NCBI RefSeq assembly: GCF_018143015.1
Contig: NC_054748.1
Location: 10,654,967-10,718,966 of the forward strand
DNA from: Lytechinus variegatus
Taxonomy: Eukaryota; Echinodermata; Echinoidea; Temnopleuroida; Toxopneustidae
Direction of reading: 5' to 3'
Length of the DNA: 64,000 nt
Shown here: in pieces, positions 47,791 through 58,394 of the stretch
How positions within the stretch are numbered: position 1 is the first letter of the stretch
How the letters are laid out: each line of letters starts with the position of its first letter
Position numbers and translations under genes: made by a program
The notes under the pieces: generated by a model
What the model was told of the DNA's origin: nothing
The model's database searches: none
The model's input: only the letters and a program-made list of their open reading frames with translations

Positions 47791-48393
47791 TTTAAAGGTC
47801 AAGTCCACCCCAACAAAACGTCGATTTGAATAAAAAGAGAAAAATCCAACGAGCATAACACTGAAAATTTCATCAAAATCGGATGTAAAATGAGAAAGTT
47901 CTGACATTTCTAATTTTCGCTTAATTTCACATAATAGTTATATGCACATCCCGGATTGGTATGCAAGTGAGGGAACTGATGACATCACTCACTTTTTCTT
48001 TTGTATTTTATTATATGAAATATGATATATTCTAATTTTCTCTTCATTGTCATGTAAAATAAAGTTTTATTTCTCCCTGAACATGTGGAATTACCATTGT
48101 TTAACATTATATGGTTCAATCAAGTTGGTCGATTTTCAAATCTGTAAAAATTGAAAATATTGTATAATTCAAACAATAAAAACAAAAGAAAAAGTGAGTG
48201 AGGGACATCATCGTTTCTCCAATTTGCATGTGACTAAATTGTGCATACAGCTTCTTTGAGAAAAATAAGCGAAACTTTAAAATATAACTTTCTTATCTTA
48301 CATCAGATTTTGATGAAATTTTCAGTATTATGCTTGTTTGATTTTTCCCTGTTGATTCAAATCAACATTTTTATGAGGTGGACTTGACCTTTG
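47791..48393. mobile_element. Long-TIR fold-back MITE, family A, copy 2
   Basis: TTTAAAGGTCAAGTCCACCC at the left and GGTGGACTTGACCTTTGAAG at the right, with over 100 bases of pairing arm. The right edge touches the 60-bp sequence that also forms the end of Ig2. Confidence 0.85.
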
Positions 48394-48610
48394 AAGTCAC
48401 CAAATAAATGTCCAGATGAAAGCAATGTGTAATGTTGAAAATTCAGACCTGGGCACCTTTGTATACATTTTAATGTTAGCATTATTTTGCCATCCAATGA
48501 GAACTTCCCTAAAATCCTTGATTTTGATTGGCTTTATCATTGTTACCATGGAAGTTACCATAGGATGGAAAGTCACCGTGCTCAGCGGAACACAAATTAG
48601 TGTCTGCGCA
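48394..48610. repeat. Repeat sharing its left 60 bp with the Ig2 C-terminus
   Basis: GTCACCAAATAAATGTCCAG and following to about 48455 match 8725-8790 in inverted orientation. The remainder (TTGGCTTTATCATTGTTACC) is of unknown family. Confidence 0.65.
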
Positions 48611-49471
48611 GACACATCATGAAAGAGAGGGAAGAAGGAGGAGGAAGAAAAAAAGAAAGAAAGGAGGGAAAACAGATCAGAATTAAAAATGAAGAGATAG
48701 ATCCAGGAGGGGCATTGGGGCCTTGCTCCCCCCCCAAAAAAAAAACAAGAAAAGGAATAAGAAGAAAACAAAAGGGGGGGCAAAGAAGGGGAAAGGTCAG
48801 AATAAAGATAGAGAACAGATCCAGGGGGCTGGAGGGGCCTCGCCCCCTCCCCCCAAAAACAAAACGGGTTTCTCCCTTTTTTTGGGGGGGGGGGAGCAAG
48901 ACCCCTCTGCCCCCTTGGATATGTTGCTCTATAATCAATCCTTTTTTTTTCTTCTCTCCCTTTTTGTCCCTCCTTTTCTGTCTGTCTGTCTCTTTTTTTT
49001 TTGGAGGGGGGGGGGCAAGTGCAATTGTCTTTGCTAGGACTTGTGTTTGAAAATGGCATTTTTCATGATAAATGGTGGTGAGAAACCTACTGTGCCTATT
49101 TGGCCAAATCACTGCCATCTGTAGCTGTATATCACTGGTCCCGAAGCAAAATGTTACATCAAATTAGCGAAGAAATATCCCTTTTCCCAATTTTTTTCCA
49201 ACTTTTCCCATTTCCTCCCCTTTTTTTTGCCAGCCGATGGGGGGGGGGATGTGTCCCGATTTGACCCCCCATAGTTAGACTGCTATTGATGAAGAGGAAG
49301 CTAGGCTGAATCCATATAATGTACGATGCAGGTACTAGTGGTGTTGTAATGAATTTCATCTTTCATGCTTGATATAATCTTATTTAATTAATTTTTTTAA
49401 TATTAGACTCGGTCACTTAAGCCTTCAAGGGACTGATTCCTAAAAACTTTTAGAAGAAAGAAATTACTTAC
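48611..49471. other. Low-complexity purine/poly-G DNA and type II upstream block (Ig6)
   Basis: 48611-49020 is A/G-rich with several runs of G (or C) of 7-12 bases and two near-matching C-run/GGGG blocks. 48890-49470 matches 29600-30140. Pro-rich and Lys-rich frames here come from composition. Confidence 0.6.
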
Positions 49472-49790
49472 CAATCAGTTGGCACAATATTTCACAATTT
49501 CTAATAAAATGGCTTGCAAAGTCCACCTGACCACTGTACTGTACTGCACTGTACCGACCTGTTCTTCATTATTATGTTATTAGTTTTTCAAAAAACCGCA
49601 CTTTTCTCACATGACCCTACCCCGCGTAAAATCTCATGACTGAAGTTAGTATTGGCCAATGGGAAGGGAATGAAGATTGATTGAGGGTTCAAAGTCCACA
49701 TTTCCTCTGTCATGTGAGGGAATACTGCAACTTTTGTAAAGTGTAGCTTCTCTCTCAGAGAAGCTAGACTTGACTTTGAGCCTCTATCTC
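49472..49790 (-). promoter_or_regulatory. Candidate leader exon and promoter block of Ig6
   Basis: Minus-strand TGCCAACTGATTG followed by GTAAGT (exon end 49472), 2.3 kb upstream of the Ig6 ATG. The same arrangement is upstream of Ig4. Includes conserved GGCCAATGGGAAGGGAATGA at about 49652. Confidence 0.45.
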
Positions 49791-49837
49791 TATGCTTTTG
49801 ATTATTCATTGATTTTCAACAATCAGAGTGAAACTAA

Positions 49838-50217
49838 TACCCCTTTCATATACCCAATTATGTGGCTAATAGCAGCATAATTTGGTCGTAAAATCGGAGG
49901 AGGACCAGAGTTATCCGCATTATTTTGATGCTGCTATTATCCGCATAATAGCAGCATCGGGACAAGATTTTGAGTTTATGAACGCATTTCCAAATAATGC
50001 AGATAATTGCCATGGTGCGGTCACAAGGTCACCCTTTTACAACACAACCGCATTTGAGGGGGCGTGTCCAGTTGTCATGACGATTATGCACCTTTTTCAG
50101 GATGGGCGCTCGGAAAAACAATGCGGCTTATTTTCGGAGTTTGTGAACGCAATTTTTATTGAATTATCTGCATTACTCTTAGGCGGCTAATTGGAGGATA
50201 GGTTTATGAAAAGGGTA
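49838..50217. mobile_element. TACCCCTTTCATA-type element L, full copy, TAA target duplication
   Basis: TACCCCTTTCATA and TATGAAAAGGGTA are the ends; TAA flanks both sides (49835-49837, 50218-50220). The unoccupied sequence AAACTAAGCTGGTTGC is present at about 30501 and a one-base variant at about 34762. A 3-bp TAA target fits PIF/Harbinger-type elements. No transposase. Confidence 0.85.
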
Positions 50218-50756
50218 TAAGTTGATTGCTATGAAATGATTCTGTTTTAACTCTTTCTATATCTCTGATTCCCTCGCTCTATCTCTCTTTCTCTCTCTCG
50301 CTCTCCTCTCACTCCCAAACATAATTAATTTTACATACAGCCCCATTATTTATCTATTCTCCTTTATCCCCTCTGTTTCATCTCTCCCTTTCTTTCCATC
50401 CCTCTTTCTCTTTTTTCTTGTATTTTCCATTTCTCTTCATCTCTATCTTTCATCTCTTCATATCTTTCCCACATTCTTTCTCTATCTCCTATCTTTCAAT
50501 CTCTCTTGGTCTCTGTGTCTGTCTCTCTCCCCTTTTTCCTATCTTTTCAGCTGTATCCAATCTTTGCCTACCAGTATCAAGTCAACTCCCCCCAAAGATT
50601 AAGTTGATTTGAATGAAAGTGAATGATTTTACAAAAAAACTACATTGTAATAAGATGTACTCTATACCCCAAATGTAATCTTCTATAGTGTTTAGGAGAT
50701 TATGAAATTTGCTTTAATAGTTACACAAAACTATGGCACGCTCATAGGGAAACAAT
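50218..50756. repeat. CT-rich tract and first copy of a duplicated flank segment
   Basis: CT-rich at 50240-50540, then TATCAAGTCAACTCCCCCCA and about 160 bp that recur at 51110-51290. No gene. Confidence 0.65.
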
Positions 50757-50930
50757 TAAATATATATTTCACTTGAAAAAAATATGTTTCTCTTCCACTA
50801 ACCATTTCACTTTTAGAAATTGTATTCCACTTTATGAAACAAAATATATTTCACTTTTCAAAAAAATATATTTCACTTAAAAAAAAATATATTTCACTTT
50901 TCAAAAAATATATTTCACTTTTCCAAAAAC
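50757..50930. repeat. Short tandem repeat, AATATATTTCACTTTTCAAA type
   Basis: Six to seven degenerate copies of a ~20-25-bp unit. It lies between the two copies of the duplicated flank segment. Confidence 0.85.
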
Positions 50931-52384
50931 TGGCATCGCTTACAGTCAAGCCCTCAGACTTCGCCGTATCTGCTCCGAGGACCCTGATTTTTCCTTCCAT
51001 ACCAGGAATTTGCAGAAACATCTATAGAGCTGTGCCAGAGGCCACGGGGCCAGGGCAGTCCAACTGGCAATCAACAAAGTTCGTTCTCTCCCAAGATCTG
51101 AAGTTCTCCCCCTTTTTAATCTTTTCAGCTGTATTCAATCTTTGCCTACCAGTATCAAGTCAACTCCCCCAAAAGATAAAGTTGATTTGAATGAAAGTGA
51201 ATGATTTTACAAAAAACTACATTGTAATAAGATGTACTCTATACCCCAAATGTAATCTTCTATAAAATGTATAGGAGATTATGAAATTTGCTTTAATAGT
51301 TGCACAAAACGGTGATATTCACACTCTGGGCAGTATATATTTATGCAAACGGGGGAAACAATGATGTGACATACTAATTATTTATTTTTTATTGGCTTTT
51401 TATTTGTTATAAAAATTTTGTTTTACAAACTATGTATATCTGTTCAATAAGAATCAATACAACATAAAGAGTAGAGTAATGTATACAATGTACAAAAGAT
51501 AAGGCAAGGAAATGTAAGATAAAGTATTAAAGAGAATAAACAGAATAATGGCAATGTAAATATACAATATATCATTGGAACTTGGTGGTCAAAAAATCCT
51601 ATCAAAGTTTGAATACATAAGATAAGTCACATTAAAATTAAATATACTAGTAGTATAAATGCTATATAAAGTGTCAATATAAAATTTGGTTATGGAGATC
51701 ATTTGATATTTGTACTATAATAAATAAAAGTTAAATACACATCTAACCAGACAAGCCCATCTCATAAACACATCTCATAAACACAGTATAAATCATAAAG
51801 TGCAGTATAAATCCTTACATTCACACACTTTTGATTAAAGATACTTTGAATTTCCTGCTCAAAGCTTTCATTGAAGTGATTGATCTTCATTGGAAGATCA
51901 TTCCTAACTGCTGGATCAAAGTGTACGAAACAGAATAGTATATATATATTTTTTATTTACAGTCCATGAAAATAGTTATATTTATTTTTGCTTCTTGTAA
52001 TATAATCATAGTTTGATTTATCTTGAAAACATGTCAAATCAGTATTATCTAAGTTGTGAAATATTTGATGTCTGAGTTCCTCTTTGTCATAAAGTAAAGA
52101 TCAAAGCTTTTTAAAAAGTAGCAATGGTGTTTTACATCATCTACTCCCTTATTTTCATCATGACCAGAATGTGAGTTTATCAATGGATGTTTTCTGATAA
52201 AAACTTGAAAACGCTGTAACTTTCTCATATATCAGGAATTGAGCCCATACCATTAACTTTGGCAATCTGTAAAATTAAAACATATTTACATGAAAAATTA
52301 TGACAAGTCACCATTTTCTTAGTTACATTTCATTTACAACATTGCACAAATTTCATCAATAATTTACATCAAAAGGCAACATTT
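50931..52384. repeat. Duplicated 3' flank of Ig7
   Basis: Non-coding and colinear with the flanks of Ig4 and Ig5 (CATCTACTCCCTTATTTTCA, TATATCAGGAATTGAGCCCA). Confidence 0.7.
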
Positions 52385-52760
52385 ATTTTTTTTCGCACTG
52401 TTTCAAAGTTTCTTGGTATTTTCTGAATGGGAAAGTTGTCCTGGTTGACTCCAATGAGAAAATACCAGGTAGTGTGAAATCAAATTATGTGTAATATCCT
52501 TGAAAGAAAATACCATCTACATAGTAGGTACTTGTCAAAATTACAAGACCCAATTTTTTTGTTTCAAAGTTGCAGGTATTTTGGCAGTGTGAAAGCAAAT
52601 TGCGGTAACTTTCTTTGCCCATCTTTTAGTTGGGCGCAGGAGCAGTAGGTGGCTGCTAAGCTAGAGACCATACTGCGCATACTTGTAACTTCTGAAAATG
52701 ATTATTGGGTATTTTCGAGCCTTGACAAATTGTCATGATTTAACAGGTATTCTAATGATA
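52385..52760. mobile_element. Degenerate inverted relative of TIR element E
   Basis: GTATTTTGGCAGTGTGAAAG, AGTTGGGCGCAGGAGC and CTGCGCATACTTGTAACTTC match the inverse of 28220-28500. The ends are worn; no target duplication seen. Confidence 0.6.
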
Positions 52761-52806
52761 GAGGCACTCTGAATATATCTTAATGACTCAGTTTCTCATA
52801 TCACAA

Positions 52807-53910
52807 TTACACTGTATTTGGTTCACATGCTTTGCTTTTAAGTTTTTTTTGGGGCGTTTCAAAAGACTTTGAATCATTTAAGTAAAAAGTAATGCTCTTC
52901 TCATTCTTCAGATATGATAGAATCTGGGAAATGACATTATCCTGTTTAGACTGAATTGATTTCTTTTTCCCCACCTTACATTTCAAAGTATCTTGCATTA
53001 CAACTACAAATAGCACAATACATGTGTTTATCAAAATTAAAACTATAATTATTATATCACTCGAGCTAAATAAAAGATCAATATCTAATGTCTTTGAATC
53101 ACTCTTCATCGTTGTCACAATTGTCTTTGAATCAGATAAAGGGGCACTCTTCTCATCATCCAGGTAAGCCTTCTCAGTTGATTGTTGCATATTGTTGTCA
53201 GTAGCTGTCACAGAGGTGGTAGGGCATGGGTCAGGTGCATTTCTCAGGGAAATTTTTTGCATAGGGTCCCAAGAAAAGTCTTTACACTCACAATGATCCT
53301 TTATGACATCTGCTGGGGAAGAGCAACAGTACACTAAACCAACTGACCTCACCAACATCACCTGACTGAAGCTGTGACCTCTCTTCACTTGCTTAGTCAA
53401 ATGAGGTTGTCTTCGACCCTCTTGGTAACACAAGATCTGACCTGGCTTAGTCCCTTCTAGAGCTGAACATCGCAATGAGACCCACTCACCATCATCATAG
53501 TCATTGCTTAATATACAGGAGGCTTCTCCTGGAGGATAAGCAACGCGTAGACCAATTCTGTGAAGGTGTGGGATCTTTTTTCCAGTCTTATAAATGGCAA
53601 GAATAAAGGTACCCTCATCATTCCGTTTAACTGGATCTATTTCCAAATAGAGGATGCAATTTTCAATTTCCTTCTGGATAATAATCTTCCTATTCCCAGA
53701 CTGGGGACTGGTGTCTGGATTTAGAGAGCTGTAAAACGGAGAACCGTTTCCGTGTTGCAGTGTGATTTCTGAGTTGTTGCATGGATAGGGAAAATGAAGT
53801 TCTGCACTTTCTCCTTCATTCACGTGAACTATTGTGGTCTTGCTTGGAGTAAATTTGTCGAACAGTACAAGGAAAAATGAAAATGTAACTATCTTCCTGG
53901 CATTTGGCAT
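52807..53910 (-). CDS. Ig7: divergent member of the family with a longer tail
   Basis: 367 residues from the ATG at 53910; the frame extends to 53919 with TTG. A strong acceptor (CTCTCTCCTTTTTCCAG) ends at 53927. Splicing from the donor at 55699 would keep frame with an exon-1 ATG (MSAQI...), giving a slightly longer N-terminus. Signal peptide is about 1-24. The V-like domain keeps Cys 44 and 85 but has Phe where relatives have the middle Cys, and NDEGTF in place of DDAGTY. Second domain: Cys 132, 148, 161, CC 195/196, CEC 207-209, Cys 229. The stalk is Thr/Ser/Asp-rich, the membrane helix 285-305. The 62-residue Lys-rich tail has two tyrosines (LSYLKN, TFYLND), not ITIMs. This is probably the lineage that donated the relics beyond Ig4 to Ig6. 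Confidence 0.9.
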   Translation of the reverse strand: MPNARKIVTFSFFLVLFDKFTPSKTTIVHVNEGESAELHFPYPCNNSEITLQHGNGSPFYSSLNPDTSPQSGNRKIIIQKEIENCILYLEIDPVKRNDEGTFILAIYKTGKKIPHLHRIGLRVAYPPGEASCILSNDYDDGEWVSLRCSALEGTKPGQILCYQEGRRQPHLTKQVKRGHSFSQVMLVRSVGLVYCCSSPADVIKDHCECKDFSWDPMQKISLRNAPDPCPTTSVTATDNNMQQSTEKAYLDDEKSAPLSDSKTIVTTMKSDSKTLDIDLLFSSSDIIIIVLILINTCIVLFVVVMQDTLKCKVGKKKSIQSKQDNVISQILSYLKNEKSITFYLNDSKSFETPQKKLKSKACEPNTV

Positions 53911-54016
53911 TTGTACCAAGAATAATCTGGAAAAAGGAGAGAGAAAGGAAAGTACATCCTATTAAAGTGTATTGCTCAAGAGGAACAAAAAGAACATGTA
54001 TCGCCAGATAGTTTTT

Positions 54017-54487
54017 GTCTCGCCCACCAGAGGTGAAGGCGAGACTCAGGGATCCACAAACCTAATGACACATAACTCCACAACTGTAAGTCGCATTTCA
54101 ACCAAACTTGGATGGTAGATGGACTTGGGGGACCTGCATGTTATGCTGCAGTCGGAGGTCACATGGTTAGGTCAAAGGTCATTTTGAGGTCAACGTTAAA
54201 GTTTACATGCAAGACTCTCTTATGACACCTAACTCCGCAACCGTAAGTCACTTTTCAACAAAACTTGGATGGTAGATGTACTTAGGCAACCTGCATGTTA
54301 TGCTGCAGTCGGAGGTCACATGGTAAGGTCAAAGGTCATTTTCAGGTCAACATTAAAGTTTATGTGCAAGGCTCTTATGACAAGTGTTATTCCATCCCAG
54401 TCATTTCACAATGAAGTTTTGATATAATTCTCTTGCGTGCCCTCGCAAATCACGATATATCTTGTTATTTTCATAGGTGGGCAAGAC
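54017..54487. mobile_element. TIR element G, copy 2
   Basis: GTCTCGCCCACCAGAGG start, worn GGGCAAGAC end, and two internal ~150-bp units. Perfect AGGTCAAAGGTCA occurs at 54169-54181 and 54326-54338. It lies in the proposed Ig7 first intron. Confidence 0.8.
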
Positions 54488-54759
54488 ATAAACTCGCTTT
54501 TTCCTTGTATAGAATTATGATGGAATTATCTCCTCAAAAGTCCCTTGGAGATTTAATCTGTATGTACCTGTTTTGGAAGACTTCCATTTTCTCCATTCCC
54601 TCTGGGTTCATAATGCCCAGTGTTTTTTTTCTTCCAACTTTGTCAAGTAAAAAATCTCTACTTGAAGCCAGCGGTTCATTAGGTGTGAATTTCACAGTTC
54701 ACAGCTGTTTCTATTCTTTTTTATAATTTAGTCTGAACACTGATGTTCAGTTGAAGATT
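54488..54759. other. Intron DNA before the LINE
   Basis: No domain recognised. It could include a worn extension of the LINE, which cannot be shown from sequence alone. Confidence 0.35.
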
Positions 54760-55376
54760 CGATGATGTTCGATGGAAGAAATGCTTACTGATGAAGCTTG
54801 TAACCATGCTATCCGATCTCTTGTGCTTAGTAGGCTAGATTACTCAAATTCTCTATTGATTAATATCAATAAAACAGATCGTGAAAGGTTGCAACGCATT
54901 CAAAATCGTGCCGCTAGGATTATCTTGAAAGCTCGGAAGTATGAGCGGGCAACTCCCTTGTTAAAGCATTTGCACTGGTTACCTGTTGACAAAAGAATAT
55001 CTTACAAAGTTGCACTGTTAGTTTTTAAGTGTATGCATAAAATGGCACCTGAATACCTTTATAGTTTACTGAGATACCCACACCGGCCACATTATAGACT
55101 TCGTTCTTGTGAAGACACTACAATTTTACAAATTCCTAGAGTTATTTCAAAAGGGGGGGAAGCTAGTTTTGATTTTTGCGGTCCCAAAATATGGAATAGT
55201 TTACCAATTCACCTTCGATCATGTACTTCTGTTGAATCTTTCAAAAGAAATTTGAAAACATATTTATTTTCGTTGTAGTGTAACTGTAATATTGGAGAGC
55301 AATTTGTACTAAGCGCATAGAGCAATTTCCATTGATTATGCGCTATATAAGAACCAATTTATTATTATTATTATTA
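54760..55376 (+). mobile_element. 5'-truncated LINE of the CR1/L2/Jockey group, 3' end
   Basis: An open frame of 168 residues (54772-55278) gives the reverse-transcriptase C-terminal region: SRLDYSNSLL, RLQRIQNRAARIIL, LLKHLHWLPV, ISYKVALLVFK and PKIWNSLP are typical of the domain after the catalytic core in these clades. The catalytic core itself is absent. The 3' end GCGCTATATAAGAACCAA followed by (TTA)n is like L2/CR1 tails. It lies antisense in the proposed Ig7 first intron, and the intact frame suggests a fairly young insertion. Confidence 0.9.
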
Positions 55377-55699
55377 TGTTTTTGTTATTAAGCTCTGGCA
55401 ATAAAATAAGAAACAAATCAGATATCCCAAGCAATTTTGTTTCCCAAAATAAGCTCTAATTACAATTTCATGAATTAGCAGAAACTGAGAAAAATTCCAA
55501 TATTTCATCAAACTATAAGCATTCCCCCTATGTTTAGAGAATCTTTCCTACACTTCTATTCAAATATGAAGAGTTGTCAAGTCACTCATTTAATAAGGAG
55601 TTTCTTGTGACAGTTAAACATAAAATGCATCTGCACATAATTCAGAAATATTTTAATGCAAATAAAGAATTATTGCCAAGAAAAAAATAGAGATCTTAC

Positions 55700-55960
55700 C
55701 TTATTTGCGCAGACATTGTTTAATTTTTATATGCCATCAATATTCAAGTTGATACCAAAGGATGTCCCAAGCATTCTCTGAGGTACATGTTAACCGTATG
55801 TGAGTTCTTGTGGAGTTGTCACACATTTGAAAAGAAGCGGCGAAGCACTTGATTTGATATATCAGTGATTTCATTGGTCATTAGATGGAAACAGTACAAA
55901 CATGAACTTTGACGCAAATCATTTGTTGATATTCAAATACACACAGTTCTTGCTTTCATA
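55700..55960 (-). promoter_or_regulatory. Candidate leader exon and promoter block of Ig7
   Basis: Minus-strand AATGTCTGCGCAAATAAG is followed by the donor GTAAGATC (exon end 55700). The ATG here reads in frame into the Ig7 coding exon after splicing to the acceptor at 53927. The exon start is not defined. Confidence 0.45.
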
Positions 55961-56291
55961 CCTCATTTATTGATCTATAGTATGAAGTTTGCTTTCATGA
56001 ATAAATTAATTATTAATTTCAAAGAAAAGAAAGACATTTCTTCCTCACCCTTAGCCAATCGATCTTTGAGCACATTGATGTTATTCAGTCATAGAGGACT
56101 GTACTGTAAACCAAACATCATTAAAAAGAAACACTCCCTAAAGTATATACAGAATTAAGTATGAATTGAATTTTCTTGTTCATGTGTTTTTTCCTTCATT
56201 CGTATTCTGGTTACCAGGGTTTATTCCCACTTGGTGCGCTAGCTAGTCCCCTTTGGTAAGATATTTAAATCATCATTACAAGGTCCCACTG
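55961..56291. other. AT-rich intergenic DNA
   Basis: Nothing recognised. Confidence 0.45.
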
Positions 56292-56641
56292 ATACCCTTT
56301 TTACACAGGCTAAAATTTCCTTAACCCTGTACTATAGGTGGGGCTAAATTGCCATTTAGCCCCACCTATAGTACGGGGTTAAGCTTAGCCCACTTTCTTT
56401 TTACACAGCATTTTTGCAAAGTGGGCTAACCCCACCTTTAGTACGGGATTATTTGGCCCTGCAAAAAAGCAGGGTTATCCCAGCAATTGCGGTGCTAAGA
56501 GCGATAGTACGGGGTTAAGATCGCTAGTGTAAAATGAAAGTGGGCTAAGCTTAACCCCGTACTATAGGTGGGGCTAAATGGCAATTTAGCCCCACCTATA
56601 GTACAGGGTTAAGGAAATTTTAGCGTGTGTAAAAAGTGTAT
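56292..56641. mobile_element. Fold-back MITE M with palindromes inside each arm
   Basis: The outer ends ACACAGGCTAAAATTTCC and GGAAATTTTAGCGTGTGT are inverted. Each arm is itself a palindrome built on CCTATAGTAC and GTGGGGCTAAAT, with AAGCTTAGCCCACTTTC inward. The whole 350 bp can fold into a branched cruciform. No coding capacity. Confidence 0.85.
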
Positions 56642-57199
56642 GAGTGAAGTACTTGTACTACGAATGATCGACAAAAACCACTAGTCCGGGGTTAGCGAGT
56701 TTCGTGTGTGAAAAGCAAGCATTCCTTATCCGGGGTTAGCAATAACAATTTGGCATGTGTGAAAAGGAAAAAAAAATAGTACGGGGTTAGCGATAGTCCG
56801 GGGCTAAGAAAATCCTGTGTAAAAAGGACCTGTAGCTGTGGTCCTCTGGTTACTTGCTTTAAAGCATCCATGATTTCTTTTAACATAAATAAATAAATCA
56901 CTAGCATTAGGAAAACTTTCCAAAACTACAGACTAAATTCTAAAATTCATAAACTATTTTGGGGGAATTAGTGGTAAATTATATTTTCAGCACATGTATG
57001 TGCTATTTCTCCTGCAGTTTATTCAAAATTATAGTTATGAACTTAGTGGTATTTATTAAATTTTGTTTTTATCATAAAATTGTACTTAACTCCATCAGAA
57101 ATAAACGGTTATAATACTTGACTTCAGTCCACACATTAAGTTGTTTTGCTTAAAAAGTGAGTTTTTTTAACACATTCAAGGTGATCGCTTTTTATTAAA
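56642..57199. other. Decayed fold-back copies and AT-rich DNA
   Basis: 56680-56830 has further worn GGGGTTAGCGA / GTGTGAAAAG units related to element M (ending CCTGTGTAAAAAGGACC). The rest is AT-rich with no gene. Confidence 0.5.
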
Positions 57200-57279
57200 T
57201 CATCTCTGTGGGGCCTCAAAACTTTCTTTTTTGACAAAACTAGGAAATTTGCTCTGTATAAAATTTAACACCATGTGTT

Positions 57280-58165
57280 TTAAACTCTCTTCATAAAAAT
57301 GATGTTGATAATCAATGTACACAGTGTCCACATAAAAGTCAAATTTGTCCTTGCGTGAATTATATTTGCATGAGATGTTGGTTGAGGTTTGGAAGAACGT
57401 GATGATTCTTTCAAGTCTATGTTCTGTGTTGAAATAGGCGTGTCTTTGAAAAACGAAGAGCATGGATGTGTCAGGTTCGATGGGAGAAGCCTTGGCCTTG
57501 GATCATAACTAGAATCATTACATTCGCACCAACGTCTAATATTATGTAAGCTAGATGAACAACAGAATACCGGCTCTGCCATTCTGGCCAATATGGTTTG
57601 CTGTATATCTCTATGATTCTGTTTTCTTCGTAAAGATGGTAATTTGATGCCATTTTGATAGCATAGTATTTGTGCGGGAAGATTTCCCCCCTGAGCTTTT
57701 CATTTTCACCCACTCCCCTTCAATATACACTTCACTTGAAGAACAAGAAGCCTTACCAGGGAGATAGTGAACCCTTAAACTGATTTTGGTGTCTTCTATA
57801 ACATGGCCATTCATGTAAGCTGTCAAGATATAAGCCCCTTCATCATCTCTTTTGATGGGACTAAAAGTGAGATGCAGAAAGCATCTGCTGCTTTGAGTTT
57901 CATTATGAAGGGTTAGATTCAAGTGTTCTGGCATGGGATGGGTTTCACGATGTGCAGAGCTATGGAATGGTATTTTGTAGCCATGTCTTACTGTTATTTC
58001 TGCACTGTGACATGGATAGGGAAAATCAAGTTGTGCAACCTCACCTTCTACTACATTTACTGTTTGGAAACCTAAATTTGGGGCTAACTTCAGCAGTAAT
58101 ATAGCAAAAATTAGATGGGATTTCCTTTGATCATATTGCAATCTAACTTGATATCTTGGAGACAT
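57280..58165 (-). pseudogene. Ig8: frameshifted member of the family
   Basis: From the ATG at 58165 an intact signal-like region (KSHLIFAILLLKLAPNLGFQ) and V-like domain (PYPCHS, DDEGAYILTAY) are open to about 57700. There the frame shifts next to a run of G (C6 on the plus strand, 57686-57691). The downstream frame resumes the second domain (AQILCYQNG, VFCCSS, CECNDSSYDP), a stalk and a weak hydrophobic segment (FMWTLCTLIINIIFM) ending KRV at 57280. The first frame runs on to a stop at 57611. The SLxC cysteine of the second domain is missing at the break. It is closest to Ig7 (PF in place of PC in the first domain). Probably a pseudogene; a sequencing error in the G run is the main alternative, but the missing Cys argues against a single-base error. 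Confidence 0.8.
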
Positions 58166-58394
58166 TCTTAAATATGTTTCAATATGGTAAGAACAATGAA
58201 CAACTATGGAAGTACCATACAATAATAAAACAATAAACCCAAGATGGACTGATTTACAGAAATCAAATGCCTGTGAACGTACAAATGTCTTTTTTTTTTA
58301 CTCAAAAATATAATGTTATCTATAAGGAAACAATCATTTTATCTCTGAAGAGATGATGTTTTACTATTAAAAGATTATTTTTTCATCCGCCCAA

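Noticed and set aside
48397-49118. Pro/Ser/Phe-rich and Lys-rich open frames up to 220 codons
   Set aside because: They lie in purine, poly-G and repeat DNA, overlap on both strands and do not resemble a protein family.
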